Positions 12,701 to 22,879 of a stretch of 64,000 nucleotides of DNA are shown here, one piece after another. Position 1 is the first letter of the stretch. Each line of letters opens with the position of its first letter. The notes beneath the pieces were generated by a model. It had not been told where the DNA came from. It made no database searches and was given only the letters and a program-made list of their open reading frames with translations. Source of the DNA: Hippasteria phrygiana (lineage: Eukaryota; Echinodermata; Asteroidea; Valvatida; Goniasteridae). A program made the position numbers and the translations under genes. The stretch is from assembly GCA_037893225.1 (NCBI GenBank), contig JAZGUH010000276.1, positions 2,356,001 through 2,420,000 on the forward strand. The letters are read 5' to 3'.

Positions 12701-14607
12701 TATAACAGAAAAACGGAAAAGCCCTGCGTCTGTTTGCAAGAGACGCAAGATGTCTAGTTGTTATAGCTTTCGTAGCGTAAACAGAAACAGTTTAGGCTGA
12801 AAATCACATATAATTGAATACCCATGTGATCCGAAGCAGTATGTTTTTGGCCTCATAGTCTTACTCTTACTCTTACTCTTAGTTTTGAACGGAAAAAAAT
12901 CAACAGTGCCGCGCCCTTTCTGCAGATATAATTTGGCCTTGGTGCCCTACTTACTGGCCTTGGTGCCCTCCATAATGTTGCTTTATTCAAGGCCAAAGTG
13001 GCCTTGCCCTAAAAATTACCAAATTCAAGGCCTGATATATTTAGCCATTTACATTACTATAACTGGCATTTTCAACAATCGTCTTAGTTAAACTAAATCA
13101 CAATTATTATTACCCCTGCTCATCAGGCCTAACTATCATTCCTGAAACCTCAGCACGTTGGGGAGTGTACAGCCCCGACTGCAACTTAAGCGTTCATGGG
13201 CTGTTTTGTGTTTTTATTTTCAAGTATCCAAATACATAATTTATCAAATGCCCCAGGTTTTCTGATTTTTACCTGCAAACTTAAAGATAATTGCTGCTCC
13301 GATAAAGTACATTTGCAGTTCGGTTTGCATACACTTTGAAATTGTTCCTTAAGTTGTTCCTAGAGATATTCTTTATCTATTGTAAATTCTCATTGTAACA
13401 TAAAATTATTGTTGACTGCTGTGATGTGGGATATGATGTTTTTAACACCCGAGGGACACATAGCACCCTGGGCGAAGCCGAGGGTTCTAAAAACGTCATA
13501 TCCCACATTACAGCAGTCAACAATTGTTTTGTTATATCGCCAAATGCATTTTTTTTTTCTCAGTTCAATTTGCCTTGCTCGGTGGAAATTAACTCAACAA
13601 ATCAGGCGATTTAAAACAGCTGATCATCTGCTAATCTGCTGCTTCCACTATAGTTTACTATCGTCAACAGTGTAGGTGAAAATTACGTGGGTACCAATGA
13701 TACAGCTCAATAGCAAGCTGGCTGATAATGTGTGATATCATGCTTGGAGTGTGCCAGTTGTTTTTATAGACCGGACATGTGATCATTCTAGGCCAATCAA
13801 AATACAGTATCCAAGACGGAAATATGACAATTGGGTTTGGTTCACAGCTGTGAGATAATTGGGAATTAATTTGCAAGAACACAGTGACTGCAACGATATA
13901 TTCAGCTCTTGTTGTTTTGGAATATTTTTCCCTAATAGGTCAAAGTTTACAACATATTTGACCAGGAGCACACGGAGAATGACGTTCTCGTCATGGCAAC
14001 GGACGGCCTTTGGGACATCCTTAGCAACGAGAAGGTCCTAGAGATTGTAATGGAAGTTATGCTTAGTTTCCCGCCCGGTGATTACAAGAGGTAAACATAA
14101 CAATTATTGTTTAAGTTTCAAAAGTTGTACAGTTGGGCGTATTTTCTCGGTTGGCTGCGCAATAATTCCTTAACACAAAGTTCTGCCCGAGTACACCAAT
14201 ATTTGTCTCTTTTTTTCAAAAGCTTTTGGAAAGTACTGAGCACACCGTGCTGCATACTTCATTGAGAAGGCAAACAAATCCCATTTAAGTGAGTCTACCG
14301 TGCCACACTGATTCTGCCTTGAATTTACGCCGCCCATGTCTTTATCATCCCCAGGTACGCGTCCGCGGCTCAAGAGCTCATCATGGCTGCTAGGGGTATC
14401 CTAAAAGTCAACGGCTGGCGGACTAAGGATGGCCGGCAGGGGTCTGGCGATGACATCTCAGTCTTCATAGTCCCCCTCTGCCACCACAGCGGCCTCTCAG
14501 CAGAGAACAGCTGGACAGAGTCCCACGAAGCCTCGGGGCTCTGCTCCGACAGTCCGCATTGTGAAAAAAAAATTCCAGGTGGGCCTGTTACCGATCTAGT
14601 GCATTAA
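837..14607 (+). CDS. PP2C-family Ser/Thr protein phosphatase, PPM1H/J/M subfamily (3' part of gene, 4 exons)
   Basis: Exons 837-1040, 2973-3144, 13939-14090 and 14355-14607 join in frame across GT-AG introns. The protein reads through the family stretches VIPMSTDFNPVTERQRVQYL, GKKVMYRDSSMTGW, FGEGKKARLLATIGVTRGFG and DHDLKVH, then the PP2C metal-site motifs ATDGLWDILSNE and GSGDDISVFIVPL. This is the order in vertebrate PPM1H, PPM1J and PPM1M. PP2C enzymes are Mg/Mn-dependent phosphatases, and PPM1H is known to dephosphorylate Rab GTPases. The N-terminal half, with the first metal-binding aspartates, lies outside the window. After the catalytic domain there is a tail of about 45 residues not seen in the mammalian proteins as I recall them. 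A CAG|GTGGGC at 14576-14584 could be a further donor, so the stop at 14605-14607 is likely but not certain. Intron 2 (10.8 kb) is packed with transposons. Assignment to H, J or M is not possible from this part; synteny favours M. Confidence 0.93.
1057..1521 (-). mobile_element. hAT-type MITE, TAGGGCTGT family, copy 1
   Basis: About 465 bp from TAGCTGTCCTGAAT to GAACAGCCCTA. It shares its body, including the TTACGGCGCTTAGCAGTGTC stretch and AATATTCG-rich ends, with the copies at 3802, 4849 and 44899. The left TIR has lost two G. Flanks GAATCATT and GAATCTGA are a decayed 8-bp duplication at best. It begins 17 bp after the exon donor at 1041. No coding capacity is seen; strand is nominal. Confidence 0.75.
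1522..2972. other. rest of PPM1 intron 1: GCTTAGCA-type repeat with nested element
   Basis: About 1560-2470 is a decayed repeat with GGGCCAATTTCACAAAGCTG and TTTGCTTAGCAC motifs at one side and TGCTTAGCATCCCCATGAAA at the other, i.e. inverted ends. A separate element sits inside it (see 1756-2252). From 2471 to 2972 I see nothing beyond the splice acceptor. Confidence 0.5.
1756..2252 (+). mobile_element. nonautonomous element with AGCAAGTTC inverted ends, copy 1
   Basis: Starts AGCAAGTTCGGTTGGGCGAC and ends GTGCTGAACTTGCT-like (CACCTGAACTTGCT). A second copy lies at 25443-26090 in opposite orientation with collinear sequence. The family has short TIRs and CTAGTCGACTAG-rich subterminal palindromes, and includes AAGATGGAGGATA and TTATTGCACTAAAGTT stretches. 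No ORF of note. I could not define a convincing target duplication. Confidence 0.65.
2973..3144 (+). CDS. PPM1-type phosphatase, second exon in window
   Basis: Acceptor TTTTCCCCCCAG ends at 2972, donor GAG|GTTAGG. It encodes TYKLVAEEDLNFPLVFGEGK and the PP2C motif GVTRGFGDHDLKVH, then IKPFLTPVPE. The frame continues exactly from the split Trp codon. Confidence 0.93.
3722..3776 (+). repeat. poly(T) tract, 55 T
   Basis: Uninterrupted run of 55 T followed by a G-rich stretch. It abuts the hAT MITE at 3802, with only the target duplication and a GGGGAGGGG stretch between. It could be the A-tail of a minus-strand retroposon, but no body was recognised. Confidence 0.9.
3802..4316 (-). mobile_element. 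hAT-type MITE, TAGGGCTGT family, copy 2 (intact, with TSD)
   Basis: 515 bp from TAGGGCTGTCCTGAAT to ATGAACAGCCCTA. A perfect 8-bp target duplication CTTCTAGA flanks it (3794-3801 and 4317-4324). An 8-bp duplication and TAGGG ends are typical of the hAT superfamily. No transposase ORF, so it would depend on an autonomous relative. Orientation is nominal. Confidence 0.92.
4849..5255 (+). mobile_element. hAT-type MITE, TAGGGCTGT family, copy 3 (with TSD)
   Basis: 407 bp, inverted relative to copy 2. It starts TAGGGCTGTTCATTTTCG and ends CAGGACAGCCCTG, flanked by a perfect 8-bp duplication TTGGGCTT (4841-4848 and 5256-5263). It is shorter than copy 2 by internal deletion. Confidence 0.9.
6392..6533 (+). 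repeat. (TTC)n microsatellite, about 47 units
   Basis: A pure TTC/GAA trinucleotide run of about 142 bp, preceded by a T tract. All six-frame ORFs here (poly-Ser, poly-Leu, poly-Glu, poly-Arg) are artefacts of the repeat. It lies in PPM1 intron 2, so the transcript carries UUC and the opposite strand GAA. Long GAA/TTC tracts are known to form triplex DNA. Confidence 0.97.
6640..6870 (+). repeat. CRE-dyad repeat unit (isolated copy)
   Basis: Contains two paired sites of the form GTGACGTCATGATGACGTCA about 170 bp apart, in the same framework as the array at 11280-12500 (CAAAATTCTTTTTGTWATAGC between the sites). Each pair consists of two TGACGTCA palindromes (the second of pair two mutated) 12 bp apart. 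Confidence 0.75.
7650..7830 (+). mobile_element. fragment of the palindromic element family seen at 57960-60425
   Basis: Shares GAACTCTACTTG, GTATTTTGGAGGCCGTTGTAA and CAGATCATGTCCAAACGTTT-type blocks with 58265-58345 and 60370-60400. The large palindrome arms are absent, so this looks like an internally deleted derivative. Confidence 0.65.
7915..9130 (+). repeat. degenerate tandem repeat, units of about 0.5 kb
   Basis: Blocks such as GAGATTTTACTTTAATA, CCAACCCTGCTTGTCTAAAT, TCTCCTAAATATTTGTGGA and TACAAATTATAAACCCAACC recur in the same order near 7915, 8440, 8610 and 9105. There are two full-length units and one partial. Short ORFs that differ between units show it is not coding. Confidence 0.7.
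11280..12500 (+). repeat. array of CRE-dyad repeats
   Basis: About five degenerate units of roughly 270 bp. Each carries paired TGACGTCA palindromes, usually as GTGACGTCATCATGACGTCA (about 11407-11426, 11574-11593, 11842-11861), with single or mutated sites near 11293, 11671, 11971, 12278 and 12465. Between sites the units share CATATCTCATCAACAGAA and TTTTGTAATAGCTTTGTTAG. TGACGTCA is the CREB/ATF consensus. Whether the array is regulatory or simply a repeat is open. Confidence 0.8.
13409..13522. repeat. hairpin-forming inverted repeat, arms about 43 bp
   Basis: The arm TTGACTGCTGTGATGTGGGA at 13411 is mirrored by its complement at 13500-13520, with a GC-rich loop of about 30 bp. Arm mismatches are few. 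It resembles a snap-back MITE in intron 2; no clear target duplication. Confidence 0.8.
13939..14090 (+). CDS. PPM1-type phosphatase, third exon in window
   Basis: Acceptor CCTAATAG ends at 13938, donor AG|GTAAAC. It encodes VKVYNIFDQEHTENDVLVMA followed by TDGLWDILSNEKV. The DGLWD aspartate is a conserved PP2C metal ligand. Confidence 0.94.
14180..14350 (+). repeat. SINE tail fragment in last PPM1 intron
   Basis: TTTTGGAAAGTACTGAGCACACCGTGCTGCATACTTCATT matches in pattern (not identity) the tail of the tRNA-SINE at 49737-49850. The similarity may extend to TTTATCATCCCC, which directly precedes the exon 4 acceptor AG. Confidence 0.55.
14355..14607 (+). CDS. PPM1-type phosphatase, last recognised exon
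   Basis: Acceptor ATCATCCCCAG ends at 14354. The first G completes the Arg codon of YKR. It encodes YASAAQELIMAARGILK, the PP2C terminal motif GSGDDISVFIVPL, and a Ser/His-rich tail to TAA at 14605-14607. Confidence 0.9.
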
Positions 14608-15561
14608 CAAAAGACCCATTCTTTCATTGATTGCCTGTGACGTATCGTTTGTTGACACCCTTACCAAAGCTGGAAAACAGAAAGTCCCTTAATGCTAAAA
14701 CAAAAGTTACGTAAATACAGAAACCGAATAAGCAAATCTTGAGTGACTATTAATCCCGTCCTCTTTACAAGAATTTGCCATTGTGCCGTATGCATTTAAA
14801 CGCCACTTTATCTGACGAGTCCCTCTGTCCGTCGTGAAAAATAGTTTTCGTCAGAAAACGTAAGGAAGCTAGCAGCAAAAACTGAGAAAACTGATCCAAG
14901 CAATGCAGTGTTTGACCGCAGTGGAGATGTTGCTAGGCAACTGCTAGCCAAGCAATCAAGCGTGTGGATTGGTCAGTCGTAATTTCAGCCGTGTAAACCA
15001 CGTCTAGCAGGTCTTGTATTCCAGTATTGAGCAATTTGCTTATTTTGAAGAAAAGAAAGACAAATGAAACTAAAACAAGTAAAGTTGTTGCAATATATGG
15101 CAACTGAGATATAGCATACGGTGTGGCTTAATGTTGTTGGATCTATACGAGGTCACATGGCAAATTAACCTAGTCCCCTTACTCAAACTGCTGTCATATC
15201 TCTCTTATCAAATTTACTTTTAACAGTCCCTAAATGTTATAGTTTAAAACTCGTTCTAAATTTCATTTTCATTTGTCATATATTCATTTCTCAATCGGTG
15301 TCGAGGAACATACGTTTCCACAAATGAACCAGTGTTTTATTATTATGTCTAATTCAGTAATAAAAATATGAAAAATTATGGATGAACTACACATTTTATG
15401 GGTGCACTGCAAATTTTATGGGTGAGCTGTTCAGGAATCCTGAACTTGTGACATGGTGTAACTAACAAATTTGTTCATCTGTTCAACCTACGCAATTCTA
15501 ATTTTCTTTTTTAAATTGAGGTTAAATTGAGTGCAGCAATATCAGTTTACGCAAATTAAAG

Positions 15562-16005
15562 GGCGATTGTGTAGTGTAGGGCCCTGTTCCCTATAAGGGA
15601 ACAAAGATCCACTTTTAGGTTATTGGAATTGCCAAACTAGTTAGCGACAGTACAAACCAACTGGTATGCCGTAGATAAAAGGCAGGGTTTTAGTTTTTGA
15701 GGGACATTTTGGGGTAAAGCGGCGATGAAGACGACAAAACGCAATGCGAAAATAAAGATGGCGATCACCGCGACGCACAGTAAACACGCAAAACCCGCGC
15801 ATTGATTCGCATGGCAACTGCCGTAAAGCGCGTGAGAAATTCTCATTTTTTACCGCAATAAACTGTTCAAAATTACAAAAAACGATGTCAATAGAAGTCT
15901 GCTTTAGGTTGAAAAGGTCATTTTGGAATGAGACAAAATACCGTTGACTCTAATTTCATCAAAACTACATTTTTGTAAAGAGGGGCCCTACACTATACAA
16001 TCGCC
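15562..16005. mobile_element. nonautonomous TIR transposon with 8-bp TSD
   Basis: 444 bp. Ends GGCGATTGTGTAGTGTAGGG and CCCTACACTATACAATCGCC are inverted repeats with one mismatch over about 23 bp. The perfect 8-bp duplication AATTAAAG is at 15554-15561 and 16006-16013. The TSD length suggests hAT or a related superfamily, although the termini are not the usual CAG/TAG. No ORF. Confidence 0.88.
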
Positions 16006-17475
16006 AATTAAAGCTCAGTAAAGAAACTTAATCATTCGTGTACTTTTGCTGTGTACATTTTGTAGTTCATTCTCGTCACTCATTTTACAATAATACTGAC
16101 ATTAGCATTTGTTGCCAGTTACATTGTAATTAGAGGAATATTTGCAGATGCTGCCCCGTCATGAAGAAGTATATACTTGCCATTAAGAAAGATTAATCAT
16201 TAATTGTAATAAATACCTTATGTTTTTTTATTGAATTCATATATCCCTTTAACGTTTGTCATTTTTTCTCATAATTTGTATGTGGGTTGCCAGGGGACAT
16301 CAAACTTCATTTTTTTGTTTTTGTATCCTTTCTTCACATTACAAAGGTACTAACTAAAAGTTGTAAATTTATCCAGTTTTACACTCAACATCAAAGCGAC
16401 ACATTACCTTGGCGGAATACGATCGGGCTACAAAAAACGTTCGTCTTAACATTTGTATGATTGGAAAGATTATTTAAATGTAGGATATAATAATGTACGT
16501 GACCATCCCTTGAAAATACGCTGTTTGTCTGAAAAACACTGATGAAAATACTGGGGATGTCATTTTGGCTCGGAAAAGTCGGAGCGTTGGAAAATTTGAC
16601 AATTGAGAGTGTTTCCCTTTGTCTGTAGGTATTTGGCTGTGTATACAGGTTACACTATGTGCGGCACCAGCCTGAATGTCAGTTTTTTTCTCCGCGTTTC
16701 TCCGTAAATATTACACATTATGGTAGGATTTTTAAACTGAGACTTTGGAAGTCGGTTAGGTAACTCAACAAAGATATTTTTTTTTTTTTGGGGGGGGGGA
16801 TTTCAGGGCAATGTGTGCTTTAGTAACCACAAACGATATTTAGTATTTTACATTCAATTATTATCAGGGACAGAAAAGTTTGTTTATCAACTTTTGGTTT
16901 GCTTTTTATAGTATCAAAAGTACTAAACATTCTTGATGATTGTATTCAGATATCATGACTGGAGACGTTATGTTAAACATGTATTTGAGTTGCAAGGTTC
17001 AAGTAGAAACATAGGGTTTGATGTTGTAGTACTTGGTGTACTCATCCTTTGTTTCGATTGGGCATGCTCAGACATGTACCCATTGGTGATATTATTATAC
17101 ATCTCATGTATATTCATGAACTAGTACTGTGGGCTCATTGGATGAATAAGCGGGTCACCGCACTTTGATTACCTCATTTTGTTAATTAATGCATATGTCT
17201 TGTGTGTTCTTGAGGTATGCGTTCATGTCATGAATTTATCAAAATGGCTGGACAAACAGTTATATGACTGATCTCCATGTAAATTGGAACAAAATAGTAC
17301 AAAAACCTGAAGCCAATATTGGCCCATCATATGAGATCGTGTCCGTATAACAAGAATGAAAGAAGACCCTGGGGGCAAGGTTGTCAAACCTATTCTCTTG
17401 GGAGTGATAAACATGGCAGACGGCAGCTCAAACTTGAACACCTGATATGCTATCCAGTTTACATAGAGATTAGTG

Positions 17476-17572
17476 CAGTGTTGTAGGTCTCAAGACCTGG
17501 TCTTGGTCTCGAGACTGCCTCGAGACCTTTTTGGTCTCGGTTTCAGACATGAAGGTCTCGACTACATCATTG
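17476..17572. mobile_element. GTTGTAGTC-family hAT-type MITE, copy 1 (97 bp, GGTCTCGAGAC-rich)
   Basis: Ends CAGTGTTGTAGGTCTC and GGTCTCGACTACATCATTG. Flanks GATTAGTG and GATCAGTG match at 7 of 8. The interior is repeated GGTCTCGAGACC-like palindromes instead of the core seen in the other copies. Confidence 0.75.
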
Positions 17573-17909
17573 GATCAGTGTTGTATGTATGTGTGCCCGT
17601 GCCGGCATCTCAATGCTGGGTTAAAGCACACATGGACAGTATAAACACAGTTTAAAGATGCAGTCCATTGAAGTCGCGTCCCACTGTATATGTTGGACAA
17701 TTGACTTGAAAGCAAAATCAGTTGTATATAATCAAAAGTACTAACTCGGTCCCAGAGTTGTAAGAGTGGAAATTCTGCCAAGTTTATAAAGTGTATGATT
17801 CTGTGACAACCAAAAAACACTGAATTCAGGTGGAATCGTATGTGGAAACTGTTAAGCTTGCAACAGCAGATATATTTTTGGCAGAAGTTATTTTGGTTTT
17901 TGTTCTTAA

Positions 17910-18061
17910 CCCTTTCAGCCCCAATGGCGACTATAGTCGCCAGTGCACTATACCCCGCTTCAGCCCCAATGGCGATTAAAGTCGACCGTTAAGTGCTTTA
18001 GTGTGTGAACAATGTGGGCACCACAGGCTGCATGCCAATATACAATGCGGGGCTGAAAGGG
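17910..18061. mobile_element. TTAA-flanked MITE (CCCTTTCAGCCCC family)
   Basis: 152 bp between two TTAA (17906-17909 and 18062-18065). The 13-bp TIRs CCCTTTCAGCCCC are perfect. The interior repeats CAGCCCCAATGGCGA twice. TTAA duplication is the hallmark of piggyBac-type transposases. Confidence 0.85.
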
Positions 18062-19420
18062 TTAAGCAGTGCACAATAAGCCAGTTCGGTATCTCAAAGG
18101 TCAAAGGTTATTCGGAATTGCTGATGTAATGTCACGCCATGTTTAATAGGCGAACACCCATTCTGATTGAATTTTAACACGTGCGACCACCTTTTGCGTT
18201 CACACGCGCGCGTTAGGTCACGTGGGTCATTCGGGATAAAATGTCATTGTGCACATGCGCAGTTAAAATACTGAACTGGCTTGTTCTATTGTATTCAGTT
18301 GTTTAATTTGGGGAGCGTCCGAAGGTTGACATGTAGAAGCTATTAACTGGATTCAACCTCATTTTTACTCAGATTTTGCTAATGCCAATCTCGTAGATTG
18401 GAGGGGTGCCTATGGGCTTCGTGCGCCGTCGAATGAGGGCGCTGTCCACATAGCAACCGCACTTCCATGGGCAGTACGTCGCTGGTATTACGCACTGCGC
18501 TCCTCGTTCATTTAAGACTCGTATACCAGTGGGATTGCTTTGTCTGTTCGCTGACTCTCGATAATTGCGTTTTCAATAAGAATATCACAGCGGGAACCAG
18601 ACACTTAAATTCGTCGATATTGACCCCCCAACTCACCTTTTCCTTCCGCTGAGAGGGTAGTTGTGCATGGAGCCCCTAAGCCAATACTGGGTTGTCGGGG
18701 ACGGCACGGGCAAGGCGATCTGAAGTATGAAGGATATGATGGTTGTCATTAGTTATTTTACGAAGGTGAGGGAGACTAGGATGAAAGGTGGTGACCAACG
18801 GAATCTTGGGTCGGCATTGGTGCTGGGCGTCTTTTCCTTGAGAGCCAAATCTCTGGTGATAGATTTTGCTCTGGCGATAGCACGTTGAACTTGGCGAGAG
18901 ATGTGGCCCCTGGCAACCAAGTTATTTTTCAGTACCTGTACATGATGGGAAAAGTCAGAATTATTAGAACAAATCCTTTAATGTGTTTTAAATAGATGTA
19001 GTGAAAAAAACAAATGCTTGAAAATGCCTACTGTTTAAGATTGACGATGATTCATGTGCAAACCAGTGAGGGTCGGGAGTTTAATTACAGGTTACGCCCT
19101 GTTGTTGCTGTGGACTGACTAATCAGTGTTTCTTGAAGACAGTTATATAAGAGATTTATGTTCATTTAACGCTAGTTTTATCCATGCTTTATACATGTAA
19201 GACCTTATTCATACATCGTCAGGGACCGCACAGTGTATTGATGCTAAATAAAGTGCTTATTCAAGTAAAACCAGTCAAGCATGCCTCATGCGCACGTACA
19301 CATGTTTAACCTGCCTGATACGATACATGTACTGTGATTGCTCCAAAGGCGGCCCACACACATGGTGATTTTGTTTACATTTTACACTATCTGGTCATGA
19401 GGGTGAAGGTCTGTAGAGTC

Positions 19421-20154
19421 CATGGAGCTATATTAAATTACTAGAGCGCTGACTCGATGTACAAAGTGATGCCTGTGTACAAACCTATGGAAAACTTGAA
19501 ATTTTGTACGGCTATTTGCATACCTGCGTTTGTATTCTATACAGTCTCATTATCGAAGCCGATACGCCCAGAACCGAAATGGACAATCAGTAAATGACCG
19601 TTTAATTTTGCTCTTCGCAAACAATGCAAATGCGTGCGTGGCTCCACTGCAGATGATTTTTGCCGTGACGTTTTATAACCGTCATGACGCGCTTAATAAG
19701 TTGTTTGTGTATGTTGTACTTCTGCGTTGCATTTAGAGTACACTTTTAAAATTCACTCCATCTAATTTCATTATGTTCTACAAACACGCACACGATTTCA
19801 AAATGTCTGCGCACGGCGGGAAGGATTTAAAGTATCTACGCGCTTAAACTACTCTTGTGACGTCACTCTATTCAGAAAAGTGTTGATTCTTTTTCAAGAA
19901 TCCACAGTTAACTTCATTCATTTAATTCATCTCATACCTCAAAGTATTAGTAAGAATGGACTTTTAGTTCCCTTGAAATCTTGACAATGGGTGTGAAAGG
20001 GACGTAATTTAAGTCGGAGAAACGACTCAAAATGTGGACATTTTTTTATTGGAATGGGCTCGGCCATTCCAATCAAAGAATGTCCACTTTATCTTCGTTT
20101 CTCCTTAACTTAAGCTGAGGAGTTAGCGCTCTAGTAATTGAATATAGCTCTATG
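19421..20154. mobile_element. 734-bp TIR element with 8-bp TSD
   Basis: TIRs of about 35 bp: CATGGAGCTATATTAAATTA then CTAGAGCGCT on the left; the complement with three mismatches on the right. Flanks GTAGAGTC and GGAGAGTC match at 7 of 8. It carries an internal hairpin at 20012-20104 around GAATGGGCTCGGCCATTC. Confidence 0.8.
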
Positions 20155-20931
20155 GGAGAGTCATAACAAAAAGGAAATAACTGCCTTTCTAAATAAAGAA
20201 ATCAAGTTATTCTCTGCCAATTTATTTCCATAATTGCCAAGGAATATTTATCAATAATTACACATGCCTGTGCTTAGTTTAAAAAACAAATGATTTCTTA
20301 TTAAAAGTTGCTAGTTTGCAATTCATGATTTTTTTTTTTTAATTTTTTTTTTAGTAATTAGATGAAGCACCAATCTTTTATTTTATTCTTGTCACTTCTG
20401 GATTTCTTTGTTGCCTGACCAGAACTTAGGTACTATCCATGGACAGTACAAAATTAATTTTATATTTGCAATACAGTAGCGACATAGTTGCCTGCAGATA
20501 TGTGCAGTAGTAGGTCTTATAACTTTTGTATAAAAAAAAAATAGTGTATTTAATTTACTGGTTCAATCATGAAAAAGTTTTGATAATTTTTGCTACTTTT
20601 CATCACAAAGGTTTCTAAAGTATTTGGTAATCCGATTATATTTTGTAATATGTACAATTCCAGAGGATGTTGATTCTAATCATTAGATAATTATTCCTAC
20701 AAGAAGTACTGAGAGCATACTTTGTTAATTTTTTTGTTTAGATTCATTTATGTCTCCAGGTTTTTTAAACTGAGATTTTTTTTTGCAGTTTTTCCAAAGT
20801 ATCATCAATGTCATTTAAGCCTTTTCAAAATGTACTGTGTACAGTAAATTTTGGTTCACAATAAAGATGCAAATGATTCCAAAATGATTTTTTTTGTATA
20901 AAACATTTGTTCTTGTTGAAGATATCATTAA

Positions 20932-21013
20932 AGGTAGTATACAACATTTGCAAACATAAAAAAAATACATGTACTACTGAATTATTACAAAATACTGTAC
21001 TAGACTGCACAGT
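20932..21013 (+). mobile_element. TTAA-flanked MITE (AGGTAGTATAC family), copy 1, left part
   Basis: After TTAA at 20928-20931 it reads AGGTAGTATACAACATTTGC and then TGAATTATTACAAAATACTG, as in the copies at 24383 and 26791. It is interrupted by the mariner element at about 21014-21773 and resumes as CAGTCTCAAGTATCCTGTGA. The right terminus was not found. Confidence 0.75.
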
Positions 21014-21773
21014 GTGAGTCAGAAAAACTATACACTTTTAAAATTGGCCATCATTTTATTCTGTAGCAATATAGATAAGATATTTTCATATCTACTTTTA
21101 GAGTAACTCTTCCTGCTTCTTTTGGTGACATTTTTACTGGATTAGTTTTCATGCATGACTGCACAGGAGACAATTAAGGGGGTCGGGTAAAATCTGAGTT
21201 GCGCCAACTGGTCAGGGCTGGATAAGAAAGAGACAATTTCAAAAAACACAACCATTGTCTAACAAAGAGACAAAAAGAATTTCATTAGCTTTTAAACTTC
21301 TTGTTTATTTAAAACATTTAAATTAAATTAAAAAGGCAATTAAATTCCACGGTGTCTTAGTCCTCAACATGGCCACCATCTCGTTAAAATCATTCCTGCA
21401 TCAGCACGGTGAATCATTCCCCGTCTTGTCTGACAATGTCAATTTCACGAGTTATCCTTTCCTGGAGGTCATCCAGATTTGCTGGAGGAGCGGTGAAAAC
21501 CCGAGCTTTCAGATATCCCCATAAAAAAAGTAGTAAGGAGATCTTGGGGGCCACTCCAGTGGTTGATTCAAGGCAATGACCAGTTGGCGCGACTCAGATT
21601 TCACCCAACCCCCTTAATTGTCTCCTGTGCAGTCATGCATTAAAACTAATCCAGTAAAAATGTCACCAAAAGAAGCAGGAAGAGTTGCTCGAAAAGTACA
21701 TATGAAAATATCTTATCTATATTGCTACAGAATAAAACTATGGCAAATTTTAAAAGTGTATAGTTTTTTTACT
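21014..21773 (-). mobile_element. mariner-type element with ~200-bp TIRs, nested in a MITE
   Basis: Long inverted ends: GAGTCAGAAAAACTATACAC at left and its near-complement at right (about 21754-21773), extending inward about 200 bp through CTTCCTGCTTCTTTTGGTGAC and CAATTAAGGGGGT. The space between holds a decayed transposase C-terminus (21414-21556). Comparison with uninterrupted copies at 24440 and 26840 shows it sits inside the AGGTAGTATAC MITE. Confidence 0.8.
21414..21556 (-). pseudogene. mariner-like transposase C-terminal relic
   Basis: On the minus strand EWPPRSP is followed, after a one-base frameshift, by FLWGYLKARVFTAPPANLDD and LQERITREID, then a stop. WPPRSPDL..DFFLWGYLK and a following PP.NL..L..RI are the conserved C-terminal signature of mariner/Tc1-type DDE/D transposases. 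The catalytic aspartates are not present, so it is inactive. Confidence 0.8.
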
Positions 21774-22879
21774 CTAGCAGTCTCAAGTATCCTGTGAAAT
21801 CATTGCACCTGTGCTGTCGTTTTCAAGAAAAGTGGATATTTATATAGTTTTCCCAACGATTGTTGGCCGACAGGAAGCTGGCAATAGCTCTTTTACTGGC
21901 ACTTGAGTTTTTCTTTGTTAGATGCGTTTCCGTGTTGTTTGCATTTCATATACGTCATGTGTTTTGTCTTAATTGCAATAATTGTTCCTTTTGCTTTGTT
22001 AGCCCATGATTAAAGTTAAAGCCTGTATCTAGAAGACTGTTAAGTAAAGTTTGAAAAGTTATGGTGATAAGTTTGAAATGAAAACAAAGTCTTTCGCTAT
22101 AGCCTTGTGATAGTTTGCACTGGTCTTTTATGTTTTCTTCTTTATTTCTGCTAATGTTCGGACCACGTCAAATTAAAATACGAATTAGAAAGCACATACC
22201 ATAGAAACGAATTTGAACGTAAACATTTGAAAAATGTTTGCCAATTGATGAAATTGAATGGTTGACCAGCCTCTTGCTGCTGGCTTTTACGATTGGCCAG
22301 TGATTTCAGCTAACTGCTGAAATGGAATTACTCTTTTTGACTGTTAAATGCTGATGCGTGCGTGGCTCCACTGCAGATGATTTTTGCCGTGACGTTTTAT
22401 AACCGTCATGATGCGCTTAATAAGTTGTTTGTGTATGTTGTACTGCTGCGTTGCATTTAGAGTACACTTTTTCAAACGAAATTGAATGAGCCGGGTATTA
22501 AATTGAATGAATTTGTGCTTAAATTGGCCGGGAAAACCTATATTAAATTGCATATTCGATTGATTTATTACGCAGCATTAATGATCCCTTCCAACAATAC
22601 AGTCTTATAAAGCCTATTCATTGCCTTTGCGCTTCTGTTGATGGTCTGACCTTCGACTTTGTTCCAGAAAAAGGTCCCTGGAAAAAAACAACTGCTGGAC
22701 CAAATCGGGTGAACTTGGAATCATTTTTCATCTAGAAAGATTCGCCGTCCATCCAAACTTGTTTTTCTGGTCAGAGGGTACTGAAAATAGGCTGTTCCGT
22801 TGTTTTTCTTACCACCCTGTATACACACGATCAGTGCTCCAATGTATAACAAAAATATGCTTCTCAGCATACACATGAT

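Larger units (their letters stand above)
3145..13938. other. PPM1 intron 2 (10.8 kb), overview
   Basis: Gene-free. In order it holds: poly(T) (3722-3776), two hAT MITEs (3802, 4849), a GGCC-rich repeat (about 5330-5540, related to 12885-13030), a (TTC)n tract (6392-6533), a CRE-dyad unit (about 6640-6870), a fragment of the 58-60 kb palindrome family (7650-7830), degenerate tandem units (7915-9130), apparently unique AT-rich DNA (9130-11270), a CRE-dyad array (11280-12500) and a hairpin (13409-13522). Confidence 0.7.
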
